Source: Suipraeoptans intestinalis (GTDB lineage Bacteria; Bacillota; Clostridia; Lachnospirales; Lachnospiraceae). From it: a stretch of 64,000 nt of DNA. Below, piece after piece: positions 36,181 through 44,575 of the stretch. The stretch is from NCBI RefSeq assembly GCF_009696485.1, contig NZ_VULY01000018.1, forward strand, positions 1,356,001-1,420,000. Direction: 5' to 3'. Below the pieces are notes generated by a model, which saw only the letters and a program-made list of their open reading frames with translations, had not been told where the DNA came from and ran no database searches. The translations under genes were made by a program, and so were the position numbers. Positions within the stretch are counted from its first letter, which is position 1, and each line of letters begins with the position of its first letter.

Positions 36181-37386
36181 ATGGGAGAGAAGAAAAAAGG
36201 AGGAGGGGCTCTTTTAGGAGCAGCCTTTCTTATGGCAACCTCGGCGATCGGGCCGGGATTTTTAACACAGACGGCAACATTTACCGGGCAGTATCTGGCA
36301 AGCTTTGGATTTGTGATTTTGGTTTCTGTGGTTCTGTCGGCCATCGCACAGATGAACATTTGGAGAGTTCTTTGTATTACGGGACTTCGGGGGCAGGACG
36401 TGGCCAACAAGCTGCTGCCGGGACTGGGATATTTTGTTTCTTTTATGATCGTGCTGGGCGGACTGGTCTTTAACATTGGAAATGTGGGAGGAGGAGCACT
36501 GGGACTGAACACCGTGCTGGGAATCCCGCTGAAGCTGGGCTATGTGATTGCCGGATTGCTGGCAATTCTGGTATTTTTACTGAAAAATGCTAAGGCAGCC
36601 ATGGATATGATCACGAAGATACTGGCGGCTGTGATGATCCTGCTGATCGTGATCGTGATCTTCATTGTACAGCCTCCGGTAGGAGACGCTCTGAAGAACA
36701 CGGTGGTGCCGGAAGCAGGAGTGACGACGTTGTTTCCTGCCATCCTGACATTGATGGGAGGAACGGTAGGCGGCTATATTACCTTTGCCGGAGCACACCG
36801 TCTGATCGATGCCGGGATCACAGGAGAAGACAAGCTGAAAGAGATCAACAAGAGTTCTGTAATGGGGATTTCCATTGCCACCATTGTCAGGATCGGTCTG
36901 TTTTTGGCAGTGCTGGGAGTTGTGGTAAAAGGAGTCGCTCTGGATGCAGCCAATCCGGCGGCAGATGCGTTTAAGCAGGGGGCCGGACAACTGGGCTTCC
37001 GGTTTGCGGGACTGGTGCTCCTTTGTGCGGCAGTGACCTCCATTATCGGAGCAGCGTATACCTCGGTATCTTTTTTGAAGACCTTTCACCCCAGCATCGA
37101 AAAGCATGAAAATGCAGTGATCATTGGATTTATTGTAGTATCTACCTGTGTCATGTTCCTGGTAGGAAGCCCGGTAGTGCTTCTGGTTCTGGCAGGAGCC
37201 TTTAACGGCCTGATCCTTCCGGTGACACTCGGGATCTGCCTGATCGCAGCACACAGACAGTCGATCATGGGAGCGCACAGCTATAAACATCCGGTGGTAC
37301 TGACACTTTTGGGCGTTGTAGTGGTAGGGCTGTCTGCCTACATGGGAGTGACAACATTTGCAACGAAGCTGACAGAGCTGTTCTAA
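36181..37386 (+). CDS. NRAMP-related membrane transporter (YcsG-like)
   Basis: A 401-aa protein with about eleven membrane helices and the NRAMP/APC fold. In true metal NRAMPs helix 1 has DPGN and helix 6 has MPH; here helix 1 reads AIGPGFLTQT and helix 6 GGTVGGYITFAGAH, so the metal-binding Asp, Asn and Met are missing. It heads an operon with all three 5-oxoprolinase genes, as ycsG does in Bacillus. Uptake of 5-oxoproline or another organic acid is a better guess than manganese transport, but this is inference from context. Confidence 0.85.
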   Translation: MGEKKKGGGALLGAAFLMATSAIGPGFLTQTATFTGQYLASFGFVILVSVVLSAIAQMNIWRVLCITGLRGQDVANKLLPGLGYFVSFMIVLGGLVFNIGNVGGGALGLNTVLGIPLKLGYVIAGLLAILVFLLKNAKAAMDMITKILAAVMILLIVIVIFIVQPPVGDALKNTVVPEAGVTTLFPAILTLMGGTVGGYITFAGAHRLIDAGITGEDKLKEINKSSVMGISIATIVRIGLFLAVLGVVVKGVALDAANPAADAFKQGAGQLGFRFAGLVLLCAAVTSIIGAAYTSVSFLKTFHPSIEKHENAVIIGFIVVSTCVMFLVGSPVVLLVLAGAFNGLILPVTLGICLIAAHRQSIMGAHSYKHPVVLTLLGVVVVGLSAYMGVTTFATKLTELF

Positions 37387-37458
37387 GCAGAAAAGATATG
37401 GGCAAAGGAGGTGCAATGGATCATTGCATCTTATTTGCTTTCTATAAGGAGAGAGGCT

Positions 37459-38187
37459 ATGGAAGAAGTAAAGATTTTAACGGCGGGAGACAGTTCGATC
37501 CTGGTACAGATGAAACAGGAGATCCGTCCGGAGATCAACCGCAGACTGTCTGCGCTGGTACGTTTGATCAAAGAACAGAAGGTGGAGGGCGTGATCGATA
37601 CGATCCCTGCGTTTTGTTCACTGTTGATCAATTACGATCCCAGAGTGGTATCCTATGAAGAAATAACCTGCAGGATCCGGGGGATGCTGAAGGTGGATGT
37701 GGATCCGGGCGAGGCGGGCAGGAGAGTATTTGAGATCCCGGTCTGCTACGGAGGGGAATACGGACCGGACCTTGCAGCCATTGCAGACCATGCAGGACTG
37801 ACAGAGGAGCAGGTGATTAAGATCCACTCCTCTACAGACTATCTGATCTATATGCTGGGATTCCTGCCCGGCTTCACCTATCTGGGCGGGCTGGATGAGA
37901 GGATACATACCCCCAGGCTGGCCAACCCCAGGATCCGCATTCCGGCAGGCAGCGTGGGCATCGGAGGCTCCCAGACCGGGATCTATCCCATGGATTCTCC
38001 CGGAGGTTGGCAGCTGATGGGAATGACGCCCATTAAGACCTACGATCCGGGGCGGAAACAGCCGATTCTGGTAGAGGCGGGAGATTATATCCGCTTTGTT
38101 CCGGTGGAAGAACCCGATTACCTTCGGATCAAACGGCTGGTGGAGCAGGGAGATTATCAGTGCAATATTCGGAAGGGGGTAGAGTAA
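37459..38187 (+). CDS. pxpB: 5-oxoprolinase subunit B (KipI-like)
   Basis: A 242-aa member of the carboxyltransferase-domain subdomain C/D family. FEIPVCYGGEYGPDL, YLIYMLGFLPGFTYLGGLD and RIPAGSVGIGGSQTGIYPMD are family signatures. With PxpC and PxpA it cleaves 5-oxoproline to glutamate using ATP; the Bacillus homologue KipI also inhibits sporulation kinase A. I use the ATG at 37459 because AAGGAGAG lies just before it; a longer frame from 37411 has no such site. It is two bases from pxpC. Confidence 0.9.
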   Translation: MEEVKILTAGDSSILVQMKQEIRPEINRRLSALVRLIKEQKVEGVIDTIPAFCSLLINYDPRVVSYEEITCRIRGMLKVDVDPGEAGRRVFEIPVCYGGEYGPDLAAIADHAGLTEEQVIKIHSSTDYLIYMLGFLPGFTYLGGLDERIHTPRLANPRIRIPAGSVGIGGSQTGIYPMDSPGGWQLMGMTPIKTYDPGRKQPILVEAGDYIRFVPVEEPDYLRIKRLVEQGDYQCNIRKGVE

Positions 38188-38188
38188 G

Positions 38189-39196
38189 ATGGGAATCCGT
38201 GTGTTAAAGGCGGGGATGCTGACCACCGTTCAGGATCTGGGGCGGACCGGCTATCAAAGCCAGGGCTTCAGCGTGGCAGGCGTGATGGACAAGCGATCCT
38301 TCAAAATAGCCAACCTTCTTCTGGATAACCCGGAGAATGAAGCAGTGCTGGAGTTTACGCTGATCGGACCTACACTGCAGTTTACCTCCGAAACCATCAT
38401 CGCCATTACGGGAGGGGATTTCCAGCCTACGATCAATGGAAAGCCGGCGCCCATGTACACGGCGATCTATATGTATCGTGGCGATACCCTGAGATTTGGA
38501 AGTGCGAGAACGGGCAGCAGAGGGTACATTGCCTTTTCCAGCTACCTGGATATTCCGGTGGTGATGGGAAGCAGGTGTACGAACCTGAAAAGCGGGATCG
38601 GAGGCTTTAAGGGAAGGAAGCTTCAGGATGAGGACTATATCGGGTTTCGCATCAAGAGAAGATATCTGCCGTTTTTTCTTTCCAGAACGCTGGAGCTGGA
38701 TGAATTTGATCAGCAGGAGGAAGAGATCCGCGTGATCATGGGACCCCAGGAGGGACAGTTCAGCAAGCAGGGCGTGAAAACGTTTTTGTCGGAGGCTTAT
38801 ACGGTGACCAACGAATTTGACCGGATGGGATGCCGGCTGGAAGGGCCGTTTATTGCACCCAAAGATTCTTCTGATATTATTTCCGACGGGATTGCGTTTG
38901 GTTCCATTCAGGTGCCTTCTCACGGAAAACCCATCATTTTGCTGGCAGACCGGCAGACTACGGGAGGATACGCCAAGATCGCTACGGTGGCCTCGGTGGA
39001 TATTCCCAAGGTGGTACAGAGAAAAACAGACCATAAGCTGACGTTCAAGGCGATTTCTGTGGAAGAGGCCCAGAAGCTGTATCTGGAAGAAGAAAAAGGA
39101 CTGACAGAAATGCGCAATCAGATCCACCGGCCCTGCAAGGAGGTATTGGAGTGCAGACTGGTGGCGAAGCGGGTAGCAAAGCTGCTGAACGGTTAA
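38189..39196 (+). CDS. pxpC: 5-oxoprolinase subunit C (KipA-like biotin-dependent carboxyltransferase domain)
   Basis: A 335-aa partner of PxpB. It begins MGIRVLKAGMLTTVQDLGRT and has GFSVAGVMDKRSF, GSRCTNLKSGIGGFKGRKL and IQVPSHGKPIILLADRQTTG, all typical of the KipA/urea-amidolyase carboxyltransferase family. It forms the ATP-dependent hydrolase with PxpB and PxpA. In some bacteria these domains are fused into urea carboxylase, which uses biotin; here a biotin carrier and biotin carboxylase follow in the same operon, so a true carboxylase complex is possible. Confidence 0.9.
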   Translation: MGIRVLKAGMLTTVQDLGRTGYQSQGFSVAGVMDKRSFKIANLLLDNPENEAVLEFTLIGPTLQFTSETIIAITGGDFQPTINGKPAPMYTAIYMYRGDTLRFGSARTGSRGYIAFSSYLDIPVVMGSRCTNLKSGIGGFKGRKLQDEDYIGFRIKRRYLPFFLSRTLELDEFDQQEEEIRVIMGPQEGQFSKQGVKTFLSEAYTVTNEFDRMGCRLEGPFIAPKDSSDIISDGIAFGSIQVPSHGKPIILLADRQTTGGYAKIATVASVDIPKVVQRKTDHKLTFKAISVEEAQKLYLEEEKGLTEMRNQIHRPCKEVLECRLVAKRVAKLLNG

Positions 39197-39278
39197 GGAG
39201 GAGACTGAAAGATCCTTCCCGAAGGAAAAAGGACAAGGCTGGCCGGAAAACCCGGGACAGGAAAGAATGGAGGAACGT

Positions 39279-39716
39279 ATGAATATAGAACAGATCGAAA
39301 AACTGGTAAAGCTGATCGAAGACTCTGCTTTGACAGAATTTAGCTATAAAGATGAAGAAATCAAGGTGACTATGAGCAAACTGGATCATCCGCCGGTAAT
39401 CTCCCAGGGAATGCACCCGGCAGTCATGCCGGAAAACAGACCGCAGGCGGTAGAAAGTACTTCTGAGGAGGAAGAGGCGCTGTTTATCACATCCCCTATC
39501 GTGGGAACCTTTTACTCGGCGGCGGCTCCGGATGTACCGGCTTTTGTGCGGGTGGGAGATCGGGTAAAAAACGGGCAGACCGTCTGCATTCTGGAGGCCA
39601 TGAAGCTGATGAATGAGATCCAAAGTGAATTTGACTGCGAGATTGAAGCGGTGCTGGTAAGCAACGAGCAGAAAGTGGAGTATGGGCAGCCTCTTTTTAG
39701 GGTAAAAAAGATATAG
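39279..39716 (+). CDS. accB: biotin carboxyl carrier protein
   Basis: A 145-aa BCCP. A helical N-terminus (MNIEQIEKLVKLIEDSAL) leads through a flexible linker to a biotinyl domain with the canonical biotin Lys in LEAMKLMNEI. The start at 39279 is chosen because TGGAGG is well placed; an in-frame ATG 12 bases earlier overlaps that site. In fatty-acid synthesis accB and accC feed acetyl-CoA carboxylase. Here they lie between 5-oxoprolinase subunits, so they may serve that pathway instead. Confidence 0.9.
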   Translation: MNIEQIEKLVKLIEDSALTEFSYKDEEIKVTMSKLDHPPVISQGMHPAVMPENRPQAVESTSEEEEALFITSPIVGTFYSAAAPDVPAFVRVGDRVKNGQTVCILEAMKLMNEIQSEFDCEIEAVLVSNEQKVEYGQPLFRVKKI

Positions 39717-39762
39717 GACGACAGGGTTTACTGCAAAGAGAAATCTAAAAGGAGGAAGTACG

Positions 39763-41151
39763 GTGTTTAATAAAATATTGATCGCAAACCGGGGGGAGAT
39801 CGCGGTGCGGATCGCAAGAGCCTGCCGGAACATGGGGATCAGAAGTGTGGCAGTTTATTCCAAGGAAGATGAAAAAAGCCTGCATCTGCAGATCGCAGAT
39901 CAAAGGGTCTGCATCGGAGAAGGACCGTCCAGAGAAAGCTATCTGAATATGGACCGTATCATCATGGCGGCAAAAAATGTGGGAGCAGATGCGGTGCATC
40001 CGGGCTTTGGGTTTTTGTCGGAAAACAGTGAATTTGTAAGGCGATGCCAGGAAAATGGCTTGACATTTATCGGGCCGTCCCCGGAAGTGATTGACAAAAT
40101 GGGGAATAAATCGCAGGCGCGTATCACGATGATGGAAGCCGGGGTTCCGGTGGTTCCCGGTACCAAAGAGCCGGTTTATCAGGCGGAACGCGGAAAAGAG
40201 CTGGCAGAAGAGATCGGATATCCGGTTATGATCAAGGCCTCCTCCGGAGGAGGCGGCAAGGGAATGCGGGTGGCAGAATCAGAAGATGAGTTTGAATTCC
40301 AGTTTAACATGGCGCAAAGAGAATCTGCCAATGCCTTCGGAGATGATACCATGTATATCGAGCGGTTTATCCAGAATCCGAGGCATGTGGAGATCCAGAT
40401 CATGGCGGATACCCACGGAACGGTAGCGGCTCTGGGGGAGAGGGACTGTTCGGTGCAGAGAAATCATCAGAAGCTGATCGAAGAATCTCCGTCGCCCGCC
40501 GTATCTTTGGAAACAAGAAAAGAGATGGAGCGATATGCGGTGATGGCAGCTAAGGCAGTGGGCTATACCAATGCAGGTACGATCGAGTATATTGTGGACA
40601 GACAGGGCCGGTTTTATTTTATGGAAATGAACACCCGCATCCAGGTGGAACACGGAGTGACAGAGATGGTAACGGGAGTGGATCTTATTATGGAGCAGAT
40701 CCGGGTGGCTATGGGGGAACCGCTTAGCTTTTCCCCGGAGGAGGTGCAGATCCGGGGGCATGCCATAGAGTGCCGGATCAATGCGGAGATTCCCGAAAAA
40801 AACTTTATGCCAAGCCCCGGGCTGGTGGAAAAGATCCATTTGCCGGCAGGGTGCGGCGTTCGGGTAGATACGGCTCTGTATGGGGGGTATCGGATCCCGT
40901 CGGAGTACGATTCCATGATCGCCAAGGTTATGGTGCACGCGCCCAGCCGCCAGGAGGCGTTGATGAAAATGCGGGCGGCGCTGGACGAGATGGTGATCCT
41001 GGGAGTGGAAACCAATCTGGATTTCCAATACCAGCTGATCAAGCATCCGACCTTTGCAGAAGGAGAGGCGGACACAGGCTTTATTGAAGCTTTGATGGGC
41101 GGTAAGTCCCAGGCAGGACGGATGGAAGATCCGGGAGTAGACAGGAGGTAG
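39763..41151 (+). CDS. accC: biotin carboxylase
   Basis: A 462-aa ATP-grasp enzyme that carboxylates biotin with bicarbonate. NKILIANRGEIAVRIARACR opens the N-terminal domain; KASSGGGGKGMRVAESEDEF is the glycine-rich ATP lid; FMEMNTRIQVEHGVTEMVTG holds the metal and bicarbonate residues. The start is GTG 39763 with AAAGGAGG upstream. It is a normal-length AccC with no fused carrier. Four bases separate it from pxpA, so the six genes from 36181 to 41929 look like one unit. Confidence 0.93.
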   Translation: MFNKILIANRGEIAVRIARACRNMGIRSVAVYSKEDEKSLHLQIADQRVCIGEGPSRESYLNMDRIIMAAKNVGADAVHPGFGFLSENSEFVRRCQENGLTFIGPSPEVIDKMGNKSQARITMMEAGVPVVPGTKEPVYQAERGKELAEEIGYPVMIKASSGGGGKGMRVAESEDEFEFQFNMAQRESANAFGDDTMYIERFIQNPRHVEIQIMADTHGTVAALGERDCSVQRNHQKLIEESPSPAVSLETRKEMERYAVMAAKAVGYTNAGTIEYIVDRQGRFYFMEMNTRIQVEHGVTEMVTGVDLIMEQIRVAMGEPLSFSPEEVQIRGHAIECRINAEIPEKNFMPSPGLVEKIHLPAGCGVRVDTALYGGYRIPSEYDSMIAKVMVHAPSRQEALMKMRAALDEMVILGVETNLDFQYQLIKHPTFAEGEADTGFIEALMGGKSQAGRMEDPGVDRR

Positions 41152-41155
41152 AACG

Positions 41156-41929
41156 ATGTATCAGATTGATCTCAACTGTGATCTGGGGGAAAGCTTTGGG
41201 TGTTACCGGCTGGGGCAGGACGCACAGGTGATTCCCTGGATTACGTCAGCCAATGTGGCCTGCGGATATCATGCGTCCGATCCGGTGGTAATGGAGCGGA
41301 CGGTTGCAATGGCGAAGGAGGCAGGGATCCAGGTGGGAGCGCATCCGGGATTTCCGGACCTGATGGGATTTGGAAGAAGGAATATGCAGGTATCCTATGA
41401 GGAGGCAAAAGCGTATACCATGTATCAGGTGGGAGCACTGGATGGATTTTGCCGAGCGAAGGGGATGACGCTGCAGCACGTCAAGCCTCACGGAGCTTTG
41501 TATAACATGGCGGCAAAGGATGCAGGACTGGCAGAGGCCATCTGCCGGGCGGTACAGGAATATGACAACAACCTGATCCTTATGGCGTTGTCCGGAAGCG
41601 AGATGATAAAGGCGGCAGAATCCATGGGACTTTCCGCCGCCAGCGAGGTGTTTGCAGACCGGGCCTACGAGGAGGACGGGACGTTGGTAAACCGCCGAAA
41701 GGACGGCGCCATGATCACGGATGAGGAGGAAGCCATCTTCCGGGTGATCCGTATGGTGAAGGAGAAAAAAGTACAAGCCATTACAGGAAAGGATATCCCC
41801 ATCCGGGCAGATTCCGTCTGCGTGCACGGGGACGGGGAGAAGGCGCTGGCGTTTGTGAGACGGATCCGGAAGGCTCTGGAGAAGGAAGGGATCCGGATCT
41901 GTTCTTTGACAGAAATGAAAAAGAACTAG
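41156..41929 (+). CDS. pxpA: 5-oxoprolinase subunit A (LamB/YcsF family)
   Basis: A 257-aa member of the LamB/YcsF family. IDLNCDLGESFGCYRLGQD and ITSANVACGYHASDP at the N-terminus and QHVKPHGALYN in the middle are the hallmarks, with His and Asp residues of a metal-dependent barrel. It completes the PxpABC 5-oxoprolinase. Lactam-utilisation in its older name fits the cyclic amide substrate. It ends in a G-rich hairpin. Confidence 0.93.
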   Translation: MYQIDLNCDLGESFGCYRLGQDAQVIPWITSANVACGYHASDPVVMERTVAMAKEAGIQVGAHPGFPDLMGFGRRNMQVSYEEAKAYTMYQVGALDGFCRAKGMTLQHVKPHGALYNMAAKDAGLAEAICRAVQEYDNNLILMALSGSEMIKAAESMGLSAASEVFADRAYEEDGTLVNRRKDGAMITDEEEAIFRVIRMVKEKKVQAITGKDIPIRADSVCVHGDGEKALAFVRRIRKALEKEGIRICSLTEMKKN

Positions 41930-41947
41930 ACGGGCGAAAGGAACCGG

Positions 41948-41992
41948 CCGAAGGGGGGGCAGGGAGGCAAAATGCTGTCCCGCCCCTTTCGG
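41948..41992 (+). terminator. GC-rich hairpin after pxpA
   Basis: CCGAAGGGG and CCCCTTTCGG form the base of a long interrupted stem. It is followed by a G-run instead of T residues, so it may act as a barrier or RNA end-protector rather than a classical terminator. Confidence 0.45.
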
Positions 41993-42176
41993 GGGGGGGA
42001 ACAGGAGAGAAAGCAAGAAGAAAAAACAGAACAGGTGGGACTTGCATATTTGCTGTAGATGTGGTAAGCTATTGTAGCGAATGGAAGTAGGTCTTTTTTT
42101 TATGCCTAAAAATCAGGTAGCCTCGCAAGCTACCGGGAAACAAGAGAACAAAGAAGTGTAAAGCGAGGTGGAAGTT

Positions 42177-42326
42177 GTGCGTACAAGAATCACATTGGAG
42201 TGTACAGAATGCAAGCAGCGTAACTACAACATGACGAAGGATAAGAAAACACATCCGGAGCGCATGGAGACCAAGAAGTACTGTAAATTCTGCAAGTCAC
42301 ATACGATGCACAAAGAGACGAAATAG
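42177..42326 (+). CDS. rpmG: 50S ribosomal protein L33
   Basis: A 49-aa protein starting at GTG 42177 with CGAGGTGG before it: [17 protein letters not shown], then two further Cys in [10 protein letters not shown]. The four cysteines bind zinc. It is the first gene of the usual rpmG-secE-nusG group of Firmicutes. The leader has a small hairpin (GGTAGC with GCTACC, 42116-42134). Confidence 0.92.
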   Translation: MRTRITLECTECKQRNYNMTKDKKTHPERMETKKYCKFCKSHTMHKETK

Positions 42327-42350
42327 TCACCGTAAAGGAGTGTGGAAGTC

Positions 42351-42542
42351 ATGAGTGAAAAGACTCAGAAGAAAAGCTGGTTCAAAGGAGTCCAAAAGGA
42401 GTTTAAGAAAATCATTTGGACGGACAAGCAGACACTTGCGAAGCAGACGGTAGCGGTTATTTCTGTTACCGTAGTATTAGGGGCGATCATTGCGGTCATT
42501 GACTTTGCCGCCCGCTACGGGGTGGATTTATTGGTGAAATAG
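42351..42542 (+). CDS. secE: preprotein translocase subunit SecE
   Basis: A 63-aa single-span membrane protein: a basic amphipathic N-terminus (KSWFKGVQKEFKKIIWTDKQ) followed by one membrane helix (VAVISVTVVLGAIIAVIDFA). It clamps the SecYEG channel. I use the ATG at 42351, ten bases after AAGGAG; a GTG nine bases earlier nearly touches that site. nusG follows. Confidence 0.92.
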   Translation: MSEKTQKKSWFKGVQKEFKKIIWTDKQTLAKQTVAVISVTVVLGAIIAVIDFAARYGVDLLVK

Positions 42543-42573
42543 GCTGATAAATTACAACAGGAAAGGTGAGTTT

Positions 42574-43092
42574 ATGGCAGAAGCAAAATGGTACGTGGTT
42601 CATACCTATTCCGGGTATGAAAACAAAGTAAAAGCCAACATTGACAAGACGGTGGAAAACAGACATCTGGAAGAACAGATCCTGGAGGTTCAGGTCCCCA
42701 TGCATGACGTGGTGGAAATGAAGAACGGAGTCCAGAAGGCGACCCAGAAAAAGATGTTTCCGGGATATGTACTGATCCGTATGATCATGAATGACGATAC
42801 CTGGTATGTGATCCGTAACACCAGGGGTGTGACAGGCTTTGTAGGTCCGGGATCCAAACCGGTCCCGCTGACAGACGAGGAGATGGCGACCCTGGGAATC
42901 CGAAAGGAAAACATTGTAGTAGACTTCAAGGAAGGCGACACGGTACAGGTGATCGGCGGAGCCTGGGAGGATACGGTGGGCGTGATCCAGTCACTGAATC
43001 TGCAGAAGCAGAGCGCCAAGATCAATGTTGAGCTGTTTGGCCGCGAAACTCCAGTTGAAATCAGTTTCGCAGAAATCAAGAAAATGCAGTAA
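42574..43092 (+). CDS. nusG: transcription termination/antitermination factor NusG
   Basis: A 172-aa NusG. The NGN domain begins [20 protein letters not shown] and includes [20 protein letters not shown]; the C-terminal KOW domain has [20 protein letters not shown]. It binds RNA polymerase and couples it to other factors. A GAAAGG site precedes the ATG. It lies immediately before the L11 leader. Confidence 0.95.
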   Translation: MAEAKWYVVHTYSGYENKVKANIDKTVENRHLEEQILEVQVPMHDVVEMKNGVQKATQKKMFPGYVLIRMIMNDDTWYVIRNTRGVTGFVGPGSKPVPLTDEEMATLGIRKENIVVDFKEGDTVQVIGGAWEDTVGVIQSLNLQKQSAKINVELFGRETPVEISFAEIKKMQ

Positions 43093-43093
43093 A

Positions 43094-43132
43094 GGTGGGA
43101 GGGACAAGGTCCCGACATTACCACAAGGAGGT
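43094..43132 (+). promoter_or_regulatory. rplK leader hairpin, copy 1 of a duplicated motif
   Basis: GGTGGGAGGG, a short spacer, then TCCCGACATTACC, with the ribosome site AAGGAGGT at the 3' end. GGGA pairs with TCCC. The same arrangement recurs before rplA at 43571-43607. The identical string CCCGACATTACCACAAGG suggests a shared regulator, possibly ribosomal protein L1, which controls this operon in other bacteria. Confidence 0.6.
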
Positions 43133-43139
43133 AAGGAAA

Positions 43140-43565
43140 ATGGCAAAAAAAGTACAAGGTTATATCAAATTACAGATTCCGGCAGGAAAAGCAACACCGG
43201 CACCACCGGTTGGTCCGGCTCTTGGTCAGCACGGTGTAAACATCGTTGAATTTACAAAGCAGTTCAACGCAAAAACAGCAGATCAGGGAGATCTGATCAT
43301 TCCTGTAGTGATTACCGTTTATGCAGACAGAAGCTTCAGCTTCATTACCAAGACACCGCCGGCTCCGGTTCTGATCAAAAAGGCTTGCAACATCAAGTCA
43401 GGCTCCGGTGTTCCCAACAAGACCAAGGTTGCGACCATCACAAAAGCGCAGCTGAAGGAGATCGCAGAGCTGAAAATGCCGGACTTAAACGCAGCAACCG
43501 TTGAGTCAGCAATGAGCATGATCGCAGGAACTTGCCGCAGTATGGGTGTAAAGGTAGAAGAATAA
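43140..43565 (+). CDS. rplK: 50S ribosomal protein L11
   Basis: A 141-aa L11: [20 protein letters not shown] and [20 protein letters not shown] in the N-terminal domain that touches GTPase factors, and the RNA-binding C-terminal domain ending in [11 protein letters not shown]. The ATG at 43140 follows AAGGAGGTAAGGAAA. Normal length. Confidence 0.96.
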   Translation: MAKKVQGYIKLQIPAGKATPAPPVGPALGQHGVNIVEFTKQFNAKTADQGDLIIPVVITVYADRSFSFITKTPPAPVLIKKACNIKSGSGVPNKTKVATITKAQLKEIAELKMPDLNAATVESAMSMIAGTCRSMGVKVEE

Positions 43566-43570
43566 GAAGT

Positions 43571-43607
43571 GAGTGGGAGGGTTATCCCGACATTACCACA
43601 AGGAGGT
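43571..43607 (+). promoter_or_regulatory. rplA leader hairpin, copy 2 of the duplicated motif
   Basis: GAGTGGGAGGG, spacer, TCCCGACATTACC, then AAGGAGGT. It matches the element before rplK; only the loop and flanks differ. Confidence 0.6.
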
Positions 43608-43614
43608 TATTTAG

Positions 43615-44307
43615 ATGAAAAGAGGAAAGAAATATGTAGAGGCCGCTAAAGCAGTAGACAGAGGAAATCTCTATGATGCGGCAGAGGCTATCGCATTGGT
43701 AAAAAAGACTGCAGTAGCAAAATTTGACGAAACCATCGAAGCACACATCAGAACCGGCTGTGACGGACGTCACGCAGACCAGCAGATCCGTGGAGCAGTC
43801 GTGCTTCCGCACGGAACCGGAAAGAAGGTTCGTATCCTTGTATTTGCAAAGGATGCAAAGGCAGAAGAAGCAAAGGCGGCAGGTGCAGACTACGTAGGAG
43901 GGGATGAGCTGATCCCGAAGATCCAGAACGAGAACTGGTTTGAGTTTGACGTAGTAGTAGCAACTCCGGATATGATGGGTGTAGTAGGACGTCTGGGACG
44001 TGTGCTGGGACCAAAGGGACTTATGCCAAACCCGAAGGCCGGTACGGTTACCATGGACGTTACCAAGGCCGTTCAAGATATCAAAGCAGGTAAGATCGAG
44101 TACAGGCTTGACAAGACAAACATTATCCATGTGCCGGTAGGGAAGGCTTCCTTTACCGAAGAACAACTTGCGGACAACTTCCAAACGCTAATCGATGCAG
44201 TAGTTAAGGCAAGACCGTCAGCAGTAAAAGGACAGTTCCTTAGAAGCGTAACGTTGACTTCTACAATGGGACCGGGCGTGAAGCTGAATCCTTTGAAGCT
44301 GGTATAG
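43615..44307 (+). CDS. rplA: 50S ribosomal protein L1
   Basis: A 230-aa L1. [20 protein letters not shown] starts it; the conserved [12 protein letters not shown] lies near residue 127 and [16 protein letters not shown] near the end. It binds 23S rRNA at the L1 stalk and often represses its own operon by binding a look-alike site in the mRNA. The stop is followed by a new promoter for rplJL. Confidence 0.96.
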   Translation: MKRGKKYVEAAKAVDRGNLYDAAEAIALVKKTAVAKFDETIEAHIRTGCDGRHADQQIRGAVVLPHGTGKKVRILVFAKDAKAEEAKAAGADYVGGDELIPKIQNENWFEFDVVVATPDMMGVVGRLGRVLGPKGLMPNPKAGTVTMDVTKAVQDIKAGKIEYRLDKTNIIHVPVGKASFTEEQLADNFQTLIDAVVKARPSAVKGQFLRSVTLTSTMGPGVKLNPLKLV

Positions 44308-44316
44308 TCTTATTTA

Positions 44317-44345
44317 TTGACATCAGAAATATATCATGCTATAAT
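44317..44345 (+). promoter_or_regulatory. consensus promoter of the rplJL operon
   Basis: TTGACA (44317-44322), 17 bp, TATAAT (44340-44345). Confidence 0.85.
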
Positions 44346-44360
44346 CGCAAAGTGATGACT

Positions 44361-44485
44361 GCCAAAGACAGCAGGTGCGAAAGCGTAAGTAGACCAACGC
44401 CTGCCGAGGAGTAAGAATTCTTTATCAGAAGAGTTGGATTCCTCTGTGTCTTTTTGGCACAGAGGATTTTTATTTTATCGCATAT
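44361..44485 (+). ncRNA. ribosomal protein L10 leader
   Basis: The leader has the pattern of the Firmicutes L10 leader: GACAGCAGGTGCGAAAGCG, a variable loop, CCTGCCGAGG, then a terminator (CCTCTGTG at 44441-44448 with CACAGAGG at 44458-44465 and a T-rich tail). L10(L12)4 is known to bind such RNAs and promote termination, so free L10 would shut off its own genes. Confidence 0.85.
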
Positions 44486-44575
44486 CCGAAGGAGCGGCAT
44501 TGCCAGCCTCCCGAGGATTTCCGGGAATATTTCCTTTCAGCAGTCAGACAAATACTATAAGGAGGTGTACCATTC

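Noticed and set aside
41246-42016. A 256-codon minus-strand frame
   Set aside because: It mirrors pxpA, whose family signatures are unmistakable.
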